Both the position numbers and the translations under genes were made by a program. The notes under the pieces are model-generated. The model saw only the letters and a program-made list of their open reading frames with translations. It did no database searches and was not told the origin of the DNA. This document shows positions 45,585 through 55,590 of a stretch of 64,000 bases of DNA, piece after piece. The stretch covers positions 5,766,001 to 5,830,000 of the forward strand of contig RQOL01000660.1 in assembly GCA_013076295.1 (NCBI GenBank), read 5' to 3'. Numbering within the stretch: position 1 is the first letter of the stretch; each line of letters begins with the position of its first letter. Source of the stretch: Sanderia malayensis (lineage: Eukaryota > Cnidaria > Scyphozoa > Semaeostomeae > Pelagiidae).

Positions 45585-46190
45585 TCATCTTTGCTCCCCG
45601 CACACAGCACGATTTTTGTCTTTTCTCATTTCTCTGACTTCTATTTCGGTTCTGATTATGTCCATGATTTCATCTATGCTCCAAATTCGCTCTCTTGTTT
45701 TTCTAGCCACTTGAATGGAGATTTCCTTAGGCATTTTTGAAAGAATCACAGGAACCAACAGACTTCCATATCTTTCTGACGACATTCCTAGGGCTTCAAG
45801 CCCCCGAACGTGTATATTGATTTTGTAGATAAACCTCAACTGTGCTACTTATTCATTGGGATGTCCTTGAAGATTTAGTAATTGTTGCATATGAGCGCTG
45901 GTGATCTGTTGTTCGTTGCCAAATCGATTTCGTAGTGTTTCAACCGCATGTCCGTAATTTCTTTCAGATATCTCCAAACCTTCTAAGGCTTTAAAGGCCT
46001 GTCCTTCCAGTGAATTAATCAGATATGTGAGCTTATGTATAGATGAGATGCTTGGATTTTCATCAATTGCACATTTGAAACTTTGCCAGAAGGCTTGAAA
46101 CTTGGTTACATCTCCATTGAATCTAGGCAATGAAATCTTTGGCAGTCTTATTTCATCATCTGTTATGTTTGAAGTACCAAATCAAATACC
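45585..46190 (-). pseudogene. BEL/Pao retrotransposon gag fragment (DUF1759-like)
   Basis: The frame begins LPKISLPRFNGDVTKFQAFW and continues with HKLTYLINSLEGQAFKALEG, TLRNRFGNEQQITSAHMQQL, an in-frame stop near 45848-45850, then LVPVILSKMPKEISIQVARK. This is the gag-like domain of BEL/Pao elements (L-P-K-x-x-L-P-x-F-x-G-D ... F-W ... L-E-G-x-A ... L-x-x-R-F-G). The stop breaks it. A primer-binding site lies just upstream at 46306-46323. Confidence 0.72.
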
Positions 46191-46305
46191 AGCCAGATAG
46201 ATTTTCCTTGGACGTTGCTTCATTGTTTTCTGAATTCGCCATTTTCTACTTCTTTCAATTTGAATTCACTTAAAATTTCGTCAGCGTGTTATCCCTGAAC
46301 TCCCA

Positions 46306-46323
46306 GCCCCACGTTGGGCGCCA
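46306..46323 (-). promoter_or_regulatory. Primer-binding site complementary to tRNA-Lys 3' end
   Basis: Read on the minus strand this is TGGCGCCCAACGTGGGGC, an exact match to the 3' acceptor end of tRNA-Lys of the 1,2 (CUU) type including CCA. It lies between an LTR-like sequence (46324 upward, with a TATAAAA box at about 46420) and the gag fragment, as expected for a retroelement read on the minus strand. Confidence 0.7.
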
Positions 46324-46650
46324 TATGTTGTAGAGTTTGAGGTCGGAAGCAAAGAAAACACACTTCTTACAAATATCCACAGAAACAACTGATTTACAAT
46401 ATTACTACAATGATTTTTATACTACCCAAGGCGTGTGTGGAAGCTCGCCAAAACTATTACTACGACAATACGAGGACTGGGTCCAAGGGACTGACTCTTA
46501 CGACGACTTGGCTTCACAACATAAATAAACATCAAAAGCAGGGCCCTCCAATTTACTTGCTAAAGCTTGGGCACATTTCTCTCCAGTGTAACTCTTCAAT
46601 GACGAGAAAAGCTCTATTTTTGCGATGAACGAACAAACGGCGCGCCTGTT
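46324..46650 (-). mobile_element. Putative 5' LTR of the BEL/Pao-like element
   Basis: On the minus strand the segment ends ...CTCTACAACA just before the primer-binding site and contains TATAAAA. Its outer boundary is unclear. Minus-strand 46540-46610 instead encodes YTGEKCAQALASKLEGPAFD, a gag-like piece from another element, so the LTR is probably no more than about 200 bp. No second LTR was found. Confidence 0.4.
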
Positions 46651-46714
46651 CCATCAAATGTCGCTGATTTTCCTTGTGCAGAGTTCATTTTGGTTCAATT
46701 CGTTTGTAGTAATG

Positions 46715-47090
46715 ATAATTAACTTACCCATTATAGCTGATATCGTCCGATTTAATTCACTGGTCATTTGTTGTTCCCAAAACAGTTGCATATATGGTGA
46801 CACATTTTGTTGATTTTCAGTCATAATTTAATCAAAACCATCACTCATGTCCTGGCTTACTTGAACACCCTTCGACTTCGATGCAATTTCTCTCTTCATG
46901 CGGTCAATTTTTTACTTGAGCTTATTTGTTTTTGCCCTTCAGCATTGAATCCAGCAGATGGTCTTATTGCATTTTTGTAATCTCTTAATGTTCTTCTGGA
47001 AGGCAATGTCAGCACTTGTGATGAACTCTTCATATGCTGATGACGATTTTGAAGCAAGAGAGAGGCAAAACCTTATTATCATGGGATGAT
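46715..47090 (-). pseudogene. P-element/THAP9-like transposase fragments, copy 2
   Basis: It has the exon ending SAIMG with a GTAAGTTA donor (46722-46740) and KIDRMKREIASK. Upstream are YHPMIIRFCLSLASKSSSAY and, one frame over, LPSRRTLRDYKNAIRPSAGF. H-P-x-x-I-R-F-x-L ... S-x-A-Y ... L-P-S-x-R-T-L-R-D-Y is a strong P-element/THAP9-type signature. Exon order is scrambled and frames are broken. Confidence 0.65.
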
Positions 47091-47379
47091 AATAAGGACC
47101 CGGGGTAGAATTGTCACCCACAGAATCGGCTGATGAGGAAGGTAGCATAGATGGCGCGACCCGTAAAAAGCCGGGGACGCTTGGAAAACTCGCTTGACCA
47201 CCCTTTTGAACGGTAGGGGACATACCTGGGGCTGGCATCGGTTGGGTCTGATTATTAGAAGGTATTGAAGCAATGGCTTGACGGAGTGTATCCCGAATCT
47301 CCACAATGGAGTCCTCAACGGCATCTAGGCGAGCGTTATTTTGTTGTCCCACGACATCGTTGCTATTGTCGTTTGCCAT
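47091..47379 (-). pseudogene. Element ORF starting MANDN, copy B
   Basis: From the ATG at 47379: ARLDAVEDSIVEIRDTLRQA, then a Pro/Ser-rich linker (PMPAPGMSPTV, SFPSVPGFLRV) that runs directly into P-like transposase sequence at the CCCGGGTCC near 47095. It is better preserved than copy A. 47380-47717 holds no recognised gene. Confidence 0.5.
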
Positions 47380-47717
47380 GGTTGGTTAACGAAACACGTA
47401 GAGGACGGAAATAAAAGACGAGAGATAAACGGCGAATAACATGAACATAACCAGCATAAGTAAAAACAAGGAATAACAAACATCAGATTAAGTAGAATTA
47501 TAAAAGGGGTAAAAGATAGCGGAAGTGTCAATCAAAGTTAAATAAACATGAGTCATCTTTACTCTTTCAACAAATTGTACTTAAATTTCATTCAAGATCT
47601 ATAAAATACGTTTGTTATAAAATGTCCAGAAAGCGTCCCGTCAGAGACAACCAGAGTCTCTCGAAAAGAACTTTTTGATAAATTCTCTCTCTATAGATTT
47701 TAGCAGTTGGCTCTCTG

Positions 47718-48690
47718 TTACATCTGTCTTTGCTCTTCAAAAATTCGAATACTGCAGGTCTTTTTGTCAAAATATGCAGTCCCTTTGCCAGTTTTGGTTA
47801 TCGAAAAGGTATAACAAGGTGCCTTTTGATAGAAGGCCGTTCTAGAGAACTTCTTTCCATGCGATCGTTTTGTAGATTTTTTCCATGTTTCCACAACTGT
47901 GCACAGTGGCTTGTGATCCTCTTCAAACTCGTTGTCAACACAAGCATTTCTATTATCTTTCATTTTTACCAGTTTCTTCAGTCCAGTGCAGTTGGCCTTG
48001 TCTACGCTAGTCGATCTAAAGCTGTCCCGTATACCCTCTTTCCAATCCGAGAATAAATTGTAATCTGTCTAACTGGCACCTTGAGATGCGTTTTATCGTC
48101 GTCAACCCTGTCAGTCGTCGCTTCGTTTTTGTAGCAGTGGCAAGATATCAAGGATGCTGCCACTTATGATAAATTCCTGTGCCCTCTCTTCTGCCTTATC
48201 CATCTTTTTGGAATACTTAGATGGATTACGCAAAAGAACTTGGGCAACTTTAAATTGTACCCCAACAGCAAACAAGGCTGCGCCAACGTCGATCATTGAA
48301 TCCAGGACTTCCTTTCTCTCTTGAAAATGCTCTACAATATCAATGGCATTTGCTTTAATTTCGTCTTCACTAACAGGGCCCTCGAAATCTTTTGTATGGA
48401 TCTGCAGATTTTCCACTCTTGAGTACACACGGGAGTTAAGCTTTCTTCTAAACTTTTTGCTTAACACCCCTGTGTCTTGCAGGAGGCACTTATTTTCCAG
48501 AACCGTTGATGTGAATTCAGATATGGCGACCTGTGGCCCTTTCAGCCATTCACAGCATTCCGGCAGCAGACGAGACATTGCAATTTTTGCCTCCGGAAAC
48601 CTTTCTGCCACTCCATACGGCCGCAAAAATTTTTTTGGAAAAAGATTGAAAAATGACACTCCTTGGGGTTTTCTTTGGGTAACATAGGCC
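47718..48690 (-). pseudogene. Accessory element protein fragment, copy B
   Basis: The best frame (48692-48111) reads FPKKFLRPYGVAERFPEAKI, MSRLLPECCEWLKGPQVAIS, VGAALFAVGVQFKVAQVLLR and ISGSILDILPLLQK. A C-terminal piece with FSRTAFYQKAP and FSITKTGKGTAYFDKKTC lies at 47963-47718. It is close to copy A at 39.1-39.8 kb but retains its own upstream exon rather than the gag-like fusion. Confidence 0.5.
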
Positions 48691-48719
48691 ATCTAAATAA
48701 AGGTAATAACATAGAGTAC

Positions 48720-49230
48720 CTATTCTCCTCAAAACTTTGTTCTTCGCTCCCACTGCCATCTGCGTCATCATTATTAGGATCAGCGAATGTTTCAAACTTT
48801 TGGGCCCAGAATTTGTGCATTGCCGAGTTGGAGGCGCTTTGAACCTCCTTCTCATCTTTTGTGGATATAAAATCGTCCACACTTGCATGATCATGATCAA
48901 TGTTATCATCCCCTGCTGAGTTAACTGTCGTATTCAGGGTTCGAACATGAAAATTAACAACTGCAGGCTTTTACTGTTTTCTCCACAAATATATACAAAA
49001 CATAATATCCTCAAGCTAAACCAACAGTTTAGTTATACATCCACGACTCTACCTCCTTTCTATCTCGTGAGAGATATTTGATTTTATTGTCAAAGTTCAT
49101 TTTCATTCCCGGAGTGTTGATGAAAAACTTTCCAATCTTTATTGATGACAATTAACTTACCCATTATAGCTGATATCGTCCGATTTAATTCACTAGCCAT
49201 TTGTTGTTCCCATAACAGTTGCTATTCCAA
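48720..49230. repeat. Second copy of the 43.6-44.15 kb repeat
   Basis: 48724-49075 copies 43590-43935. 49080-49230 then copies the P-like exon around 44050-44180 (ATTAACTTACCCATTATAGC), but an internal segment between the two is deleted. Confidence 0.7.
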
Positions 49231-49534
49231 ATCAACAGTAAGATTAACCTATCATTAACAGAACATGAACATGTAGCGTAGTAGGTTCAACAAGTCAGAG
49301 AAGACGACACGTGTGTATGCTAAGTCCAATAATCAAAATCTGAATCATTTAGTTACAGTGAATCATTTAAAAATAAAATCATAGAAGTATCACGCGCTCG
49401 TGAGTCACAAGCGCGTGAGTTGATCACAAGGTAATTTCGTAATGTTACAAACATAAAATTACATCATTGCAAATATGTATAATGATTACATCAGCTGTAA
49501 CAAACATGACAGAACACATTATCATTGACAGAAC
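49231..49534. other. No gene; short repeats
   Basis: ATTAACAGAACATGAACATG and a related copy recur about 290 bp apart, and a palindrome CGCGCTCGTGAGTCACAAGCGCG sits near 49393-49415. Confidence 0.45.
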
Positions 49535-51020
49535 ATGAACATGAGGCTGAGTGTTTTTGCGCGAACATTTTCGATGGAGGACGCTTCCCTGCGGGCTTTC
49601 AAAGCAATCTTTTCAAATGCAGTTTTTGATTATCCTGCGCCAGTGCAATTCCCTGCAGCGTATGCCTGCTGGTCAATGTTTGCTAGCTTTTTGCTATATT
49701 TGTCTGAAGGTGGTGCTGTACGATTTTCCACAAAAAATGTTTAAGCTTGTAATAACTTAATAAAATGGCCTAGTAAGCTTTCCACAGTCTTGGCACGATT
49801 GGTAGTAAAAACAATGTTTTTGGGCTTTAGAGGTAGCTAAGCTATTTCTTCTTTCAACTTCATCCACGGTCAAGCTTCTGTTCTCATCCTCACTGATGCT
49901 TAAAAAGAACCAGTTTCGTCAGTTTCTTCCTGATCTTTGGGCCTGATAGCTTTTGCGTTGTTTCTTTCCCGAGGTGGTACAATCTGACTTTGCAGTAACA
50001 TTTAAACAATATCTTTATGAGGCTGAACACATGATTGTCATCAACAGCAGAATCGAAAACATGGCTATCAAGCTACCTGAACACTGAAGACAGATTAAGA
50101 CTACCCATTTTTGATCGCCGCCATATTGGTCCTACCCACTAGGATTAAAAAATCGCGGGCTTCAAAGTTCTACGTTTCAGAACAATGAGATGCTCGATTC
50201 AGTCTTTTTTCAGATCAGTGTTCACTGCGGGCTTTCAAAGCAATCTTTTCAAATGCAGTTTTTGATTTACCTGCGCCAGTGCAATTCCCTGCAGCTTATG
50301 CCTGCTGGTAAGTGTTTGAAAGCTCTTCGCAATATTTGTCTGAAGGCGGTACTGTACGATTATCTACGAGTTCAGCCAACACTTCATCTACTCCTGCTGT
50401 CCCTGCTAATGATGCCTTCTTCTCAGTGTTTATCAAATTCACGTAATCAAGTATGCTTCCCGAACTCTTGAAGGCTGGCTGCTCCTCAGGGTCACAGCTA
50501 AGTTTCGCTGCCACAAGGGCAGGATTAGAAAGAACCAGTTGTGCAACCTTGAAATTTGCCCCCATCGGAAACATAGCTCCACCAATCTTCACAAAGCGTG
50601 TCATGATATCGTCTATGTCTCCTCGGGGCTTGATGAACTTTTTCAGCATCGATTTCGTTTGTTTTTGGGTTGGTGTTGTGGCAACATCCTTCCCATGTAT
50701 GACAAGCAGCTCGAGGATTTCATTCATTTGCTTCTGCAATGCCGATATCTCTTTTTTGCAACCTGTTGCTGTGCCAGAATGTTTAGGTTATCGATGACAG
50801 TGCTGCTTAGCTTAGACATTGCTACCTCTGGCCGCTTAAACCACTCATAACTTTCTGTTGGCAATCGTTTCATCGCAATTTCCTTGTCAGGAAAAGCTTC
50901 CGCTGGGCCACAGGGCTTTTTTGTGGAAACTGTGCGAAATAGTTAACACCAGGCTTTGCTGTCTTTGCTTCCATTTCCATTGCCTCCATCACCATTGCTA
51001 TCAGGGTAAGGCTGACCTCT
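49535..51020 (-). pseudogene. Accessory element protein, diverged relative C, with internal duplication
   Basis: Main frame 50739-50296: KSMLKKFIKPRGDIDDIMTR, GGAMFPMGANFKVAQLVLSN, SGSILDYVNLINTEKKASLA, ending in a stop. Upstream on the same strand are CGPAEAFPDKEIAMKRLPTE and SYEWFKRPEVAMSKLSSTV in another frame. 49575-49735 is a direct duplicate of the C-terminal end (50225-50370). Collinear similarity to copies A and B shows a shared family. It follows the Myb/SANT-like frame at 51216-52007 in the same direction. Confidence 0.5.
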
Positions 51021-51215
51021 GAAATTTGTGTTTGCTGCTCTTTGGCCTGGAAAGTATTATTGCTGCATTTGCGTTCGCTGCTGCATCATTTGTTGCAGCA
51101 TTGCAAATCCATTCCCAATTGTTGCTGTCAAGCTTTGCATTGTCTCATTAAAGTTGGACATCTGCTGCTGGTTCCTTGTTTCTCCTTGCTCAATGCTCTC
51201 TAGAATTCTTTTTTT

Positions 51216-51921
51216 CTAATTGGCTTCTTCTTTTGTTGCTTCGAGCAGTTGTGCTTCAACTAATATCCGTTTTGTCAGCCTCGAGTCTTTTTTTTCTTTT
51301 AACTTGTTCAAAAGGTCTTTTCTGCAAGAACCCATGTCTTTGATTTGCGGTGTTTGCATCACTTGTTCCTCCTCGTCTTCATTTTCAGGGCCAGAGTTTG
51401 CGCTTGAGCTTGACTGTGATTGAGTTTGGTCCGACCCTGTTAATGTCAAGGTTTCTTCACAGGCAGAATTTCCTTGTGACAGTTCGGTCATTGTTGCGAT
51501 ACCATTTTCAATGCAATCGACTGCTGGAGAACCAGCCCAAATTTTGTGGCACTCGTCGTAAAGATGAGTGACAACACGCCCACCACCACTTCGACGACCT
51601 GAGTCAACAGCTTTACGAAAGCTCGTTTTTATTCTTTTTACTTTTGTAGATACTCTGTCCTTGGTGATTACAGAAGTATCTTCATACTTGGGAAACTCTT
51701 CCGGGCTCACTCCACTTTCTTTCCTTGGATAGCTTGCTCGAAATCTCGTCGTTATTTCCTCGTATCTGTTTTTAATGCTTTCCCAATCTTGGCATAAGTT
51801 TGTCTTCAAAGTCTTGTAGTCAAGAACTATTTTCACTAGCAACGCCGTTTGTTCGTCTGTCCAAACGAAAGACTTCTCTCTCTCCCTTTTTCCCTCCGAT
51901 TTGATTGCTTTTACTTGCCAT
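51216..51921 (-). CDS. Myb/SANT-like DNA-binding protein of a transposon (Harbinger-type accessory, tentative)
   Basis: The frame holds FVWTDEQTALLVKIVLDYKT, a downstream WESIKNRYEEITTRF and VKRIKTSFRKAVDSGRRSGG, the trihelix of Myb/SANT-like proteins. GGRVVTHLYDECHKIWAGSP follows, then an acidic Ser-rich linker and a Lys/Glu-rich helical end. Such proteins partner PIF/Harbinger transposases and bring them to DNA. The ATG at 51919-51921 (MASKSNQIGG) is one frame off, so a 1-nt shift near the start is likely. A paralogue with the same SGxGKLV...IWGGAPA pattern lies at 54901-55546. Gene state: near-intact but probably shifted. Confidence 0.6.
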
Positions 51922-52029
51922 TTTAGATAAAAGTAAATAGTAGACACAGAATAAAAGTAGATAGTAGTAGATAGTTTATTCTGTGTAATAACTAGTTTTT
52001 GATGCAAACAATGAGTTTGGCGCGTATTT

Positions 52030-52235
52030 TTTTTGTTTCCTTCGCAACTACATCAACACTGCGCAGCGCCAATTAAAGCCGCTAACCGAACTTTTGTGGT
52101 ACCGTACTCGTGTAAACGCAACGCCTTTCTGAATTTTTGTGGAACCGGTCTCGTGTAAACGCAAACGTTTTTTGGAACTGTTCTTTTGTCGAACTGAACT
52201 TTTGTGGAACCGTACTCGTGTAAACGTAGCCTTAA
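52030..52235. repeat. Terminal region of a transposon upstream of the Myb-like gene
   Basis: Three direct copies of a GAACTTTTGTGGAACCGTAC-like sequence, each followed by TCGTGTAAACG, end at GTAGCC followed by TTAA. Read inward from 52235 this gives GGCTACGTTTACACGAG, the style of Harbinger-type ends. No matching opposite end was found in the window. Confidence 0.5.
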
Positions 52236-52306
52236 TCTAACTTAATTCGCTGCGATCATAATGCACTGTATGAGCTTAATAGACACAGAAAACAACTCGA
52301 ATCATA

Positions 52307-53707
52307 CACTGGGGTTCCAAAAGTATTGCAACGTTTTGAAATTTCAAAATGGCGGGAGAAAACAGAGCAACAATTGTTATGTAAATCAGCTTACTATTTC
52401 ATTGACAAATCAAGTTCAGATGAGGGCAAACAATAGATCAATTTAAAGATTGTTAATTCTATTTTAAAAACAATAACTTCGTTCGAAATGAACAATGGAA
52501 CTGTTTAAAAAACTAATGTTTTGTCATGTAGCCGCGTGATTTAATCACTGCTTTTAGACGTTGGGGAATGGAGGTATAAAGTTTGTCGAGGAAATTTTCT
52601 GGCATACGACTCCATTCTTCCTGTACTCTTGCAATCAACTGATCCTTGGTCTTCGGGAGGGTGGCAGAGTTATTATTTATTCTTCGTTTCATGTACAACC
52701 AGATGTTTTCGATAATATTTATATCTGGGCTCTGGGCAGGCCATGGAAGCAAAGGGACTTTCCGTAATTTCAGGTAAACTTTTGTATGTTTGGCAGTATG
52801 TGGGGTTGCATTGTCTTGTTGAAAAATGAATGGCTTCTCCTCCATCCCATAAATTTTTTCGCCACTTTTGAAAAGGTTATCTTGCAGCATACTGCAATAT
52901 TTTTCTGCATTGACTTTGTTGCAGACGACAAGGTTTCCCACGCGGCTAGGCCCAATACATCCCCAGAACATAACAGATACTGTATTTCTTACAGTGGTCT
53001 GACAGAGTTCAGAATTTTGGGCCTCAGAAGGAGTTCTCCAAACTCTCAATGTTTTGTAATCATTGCTGAGGCCAAACCTGCTTTCATCTGAAAAAACGAC
53101 TTCCCTCCATTCATCTTGAGTCCAATGGCTGACTGCCTTGGCCCTACGAGCACGATTTTGGGGTGTAATGTACGTTTTTCTTGTACGGATACAACTTTTA
53201 ATGTTGTATTTGCGAAGAATACGTCTTACTAAAGTTTTAGACGGAGTTTTGTCTTGAAAAGATGATTCAAGGCTGCGAGATATATTTTTCAAATTCTCAA
53301 ACCTCAGACGCTTAGCAGCTCTGCAGACAAACCTCTCTCCTCGCGGAAAAAATTTTTGTGGACGCCCACATCTTTTTCCCTTCTCGGCTGAATTCTCTAA
53401 TTTGTACTTTTTCACTATTCTGCAGGCAGTACTTTTGTTGCAACCCATTTGAATTGCTATTTTCTGAAATGATAGCCCTGTTTTTCGCAAATTTATTATT
53501 GCCACTCTTTCCTCGAATTTTAATTCTCGTTTTTTAGCCATTGTTTTATATTTTCGGATATTTTGCATCAAAAAATGTTTTCGAAAAATTATCCCCAGGT
53601 CCCAAACTGGTGTCATAAATGGTCAATAAATATTGTCAATGGCCTAATGTTGCTGAAGTGGTCGCCATTTTAATTTGAAACGTTGCAATACTTTTGGAAC
53701 CCCAGTG
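52307..53707 (-). mobile_element. Complete Tc1-type transposon (1401 bp)
   Basis: Inverted ends of about 45 bp start CACTGGGGTTCCAAAAGTAT and differ only by a small indel at the inner part. TA flanks both ends (52305-52306 and 53708-53709). It carries one full-length transposase gene on the minus strand. It inserted into a hAT-family coding fragment, whose frame now runs into the TIR. Confidence 0.93.
52513..53541 (-). CDS. Tc1-family transposase, apparently intact
   Basis: 342 residues from the ATG at 53541 (MAKKRELKFEERVAI). An in-frame ATG 25 codons upstream lies in the terminal region and is less likely. The N-terminal half has two helix-turn-helix motifs (KTGLSFQKIAIQMGCNKSTA, then KTPSKTLVRRILRKYNIKS) separated by a GRPQK AT-hook-like piece. 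The catalytic core has VFSDESRFGL (first D), IFQQDNATPHTAK (second D) and PDINIIENIW (E), with 34 residues between the second D and the E: DD34E, the Tc1 signature. The length is that of an active Tc1 transposase and there is no stop or frameshift. It acts in trans on the flanking TIRs by cut and paste. Confidence 0.93.
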   Translation of the reverse strand: MAKKRELKFEERVAIINLRKTGLSFQKIAIQMGCNKSTACRIVKKYKLENSAEKGKRCGRPQKFFPRGERFVCRAAKRLRFENLKNISRSLESSFQDKTPSKTLVRRILRKYNIKSCIRTRKTYITPQNRARRAKAVSHWTQDEWREVVFSDESRFGLSNDYKTLRVWRTPSEAQNSELCQTTVRNTVSVMFWGCIGPSRVGNLVVCNKVNAEKYCSMLQDNLFKSGEKIYGMEEKPFIFQQDNATPHTAKHTKVYLKLRKVPLLPWPAQSPDINIIENIWLYMKRRINNNSATLPKTKDQLIARVQEEWSRMPENFLDKLYTSIPQRLKAVIKSRGYMTKH

Positions 53708-54040
53708 TAGTACTGTATGAAATAGGAGAGCATCTTTTCTGTTGCGACAAAATCTTTGCAGCATTGTTCCATGAAATGCAAACTGCTTTGAATACAGAGT
53801 ACTGCCTCTAACATCCTCAGCCTCATCCTGTTGCATTGTTTGGTTTTGACATTGGATATGTAGGAGAACATTCTTTCTACCGCCGCATTGCTTGTTGGTG
53901 TTGTTAAGGAAGCAAGAGCATATGTTGCAAGTTCTGCAAATGCCCGCTCCTTCAAGATGTTCTCGTAATGTAGACCACCTATTCAAAACAACACTGTTTC
54001 TTGGGTTATTCCATCTTTGAACACCACTTACTTTCTCCAA
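53708..54040 (-). pseudogene. hAT transposase C-terminal dimerisation region, interrupted by Tc1
   Basis: The frame reads FAELATYALASLTTPTSNAA, VERMFSYISNVKTKQCNRMR and LEAVLCIQSSLHF. The P-x-S-N-A-x-x-E-R-x-F-S ... K ... N-R-M ... L box is the hAT family dimerisation domain. The upstream part is frameshifted, and the C-terminus is lost where Tc1 inserted at 53707. On the other side of Tc1 (before 52305) no continuation is evident. Confidence 0.75.
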
Positions 54041-54600
54041 TTCATTGGAAATACTATCCTGTATTGATAATCGATTTCGTTTAGTTTCTCTGCCATAAGG
54101 TGTTGGATTGGCAGTTAGTATGCTATATTGTTTATCCAGTGTGAAAGGTGTGCGTACAGGTTATATCCTGTGTTTATGAAGAGTCACTTGTAAGCACCAA
54201 GAGAATATTAAGGAAAGGAAAATATCTTTTTGAGAATTTAATCAAAATAAGCCAAAAATATACCAAATTTAGAAAATATGCCAATCAAAAATTTAATATG
54301 CAAAGCAGCTTCAAAATATGCCAAAAATACCAAATTTGGCATGTAACATGCCAACCTGGCAACCCTGACTATAACCATTTCTTTGCAACATGTGCCTATA
54401 CGTTTTTTTGTAAGAAACCTGGCTAAAGCTTCACCGGTGAAAGTTTCTTAATTTCAGGGCATTTTTTGACACATATTACCAGTAAAAGTTTCTTAAAAGT
54501 TTCTTAATTGGATATTTGAAAAGCGCACGCATAGAATCACGAACATCGGAAACAAGTGAAAAGGGGGTGAAAAGTAAGGTTAGGCTGGAAAATCGATTTA
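54041..54600. other. No intact gene
   Basis: Possible further hAT exon traces around 54050-54120 on the minus strand. AT-rich sequence otherwise. Confidence 0.35.
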
Positions 54601-54601
54601 A

Positions 54602-55590
54602 GGGGCTGATTACATGGAGCGGGCTGGCCCGCTTAACCGGACTAGCCCGGCCACCCGGGCTGAGATTTCTGAACAATTACATGGAGGATGCAAGAAGGCT
54701 GAAACCTGGAACCAGGCGGGGAAAATTTTGGTGGGAAAATTAATTTTCAACATGGCTACTACGGTTAAGAAAAGGCTTTTAGCTATGAGGGCTTTAATGC
54801 AACAATTTCGATTGCTTTCATCGTTGTTACTTCAACTTCATGTTTTCATATATGTTTTTATGCTTTTTAAAAAATTTCGTGACAATAAGTTGCTGATGTA
54901 TTACGCCACAAAGCGCACAATATTGCGAAGGAAACTGAGGCACATAAGAATGAGAAAACTGTCGAGGAAAAAGCGCGCAGTTTGGGTTAACGATGGCAGA
55001 ACAGATGCATGGTGGTTAAATATGATCAATAGAATTTCACCAGAAGATGACTGGAAAGAAATTTTCGCAACTTCAGTGACAGAGAATGACCCTTGTTGAA
55101 TTTTTCCTTCCTCAATACCTTCCTCACACGCATTGCCATCATCATCCATAACCAACTGTTCATTTACTGCTTGATGTGACTGAACACCAAATGACAAAGG
55201 TTCAGTTGCTGGGGCCCCTCCCCAGATCTGTACCATCAGGTCGTAGAACAGCATCACCAGCTTTCCTGATCCAGAACGTGTTCCTGCTGTCACAGCTTGG
55301 CTAAAACTTTGCCTTAGCTCCTTGATCTTTTTGAACACGATTATATCCTTTACGTATCAGCCTTTTCTCCTCGGCTGACCTTGCAAGATATTCCTGCTTG
55401 TCTTCATCCTCAGCTATCGGTGTAATTTCCAGCAGGCCAAATGGCGAGCCATTTTCAACTTTGTAATCGTTTGAGGCCATGTTCGCCCTTACTGCCTCGT
55501 ATTGCTTGGATTTATCTGCATTAAAATCAGAGTTCTTGTATTCCATTATGCACTTATATTCGAACAATGCTTGCAGAAGATCTTTTTTAA
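54602..55590. mobile_element. PIF/Harbinger element remnant with convergent transposase and Myb-like genes
   Basis: The left end GGGGCTGATTACATGGAGCG after TTAA matches the MITE end at 2757 in style. On the plus strand, 54752-55099 encodes a basic N-terminus, then RKKRAVWVNDGRTDAWWLNM and PEDDWKEIF. This is the segment found at the start of invertebrate Harbinger nucleases (W-V-x-x-G-R-T-D-x-W-W); it is cut off before the DDE core. On the minus strand, 55546-54901 encodes a Myb/SANT-like protein. Convergent nuclease and Myb genes are the standard Harbinger arrangement. The middle of the element is deleted. Confidence 0.65.
54901..55546 (-). pseudogene. Myb/SANT-like Harbinger accessory protein, frameshifted
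   Basis: It starts MEYKNSDFNADKSKQYEAVR. A 1-nt shift near 55340 is needed to pass from KRLIRKGYN to VFKKIKELRQSFSQAV, followed by SGSGKLVMLFYDLMVQIWGG. This matches the Myb-like protein at 51216-51921 along this stretch. The N-terminal Trp-rich helix seems shortened. The visible end near 55085 abuts the truncated transposase fragment. Confidence 0.55.

Noticed and set aside
52769..53091. Plus-strand frames of 60-101 codons within the Tc1 element
   Set aside because: They are antisense to the transposase, which has a complete DD34E core.
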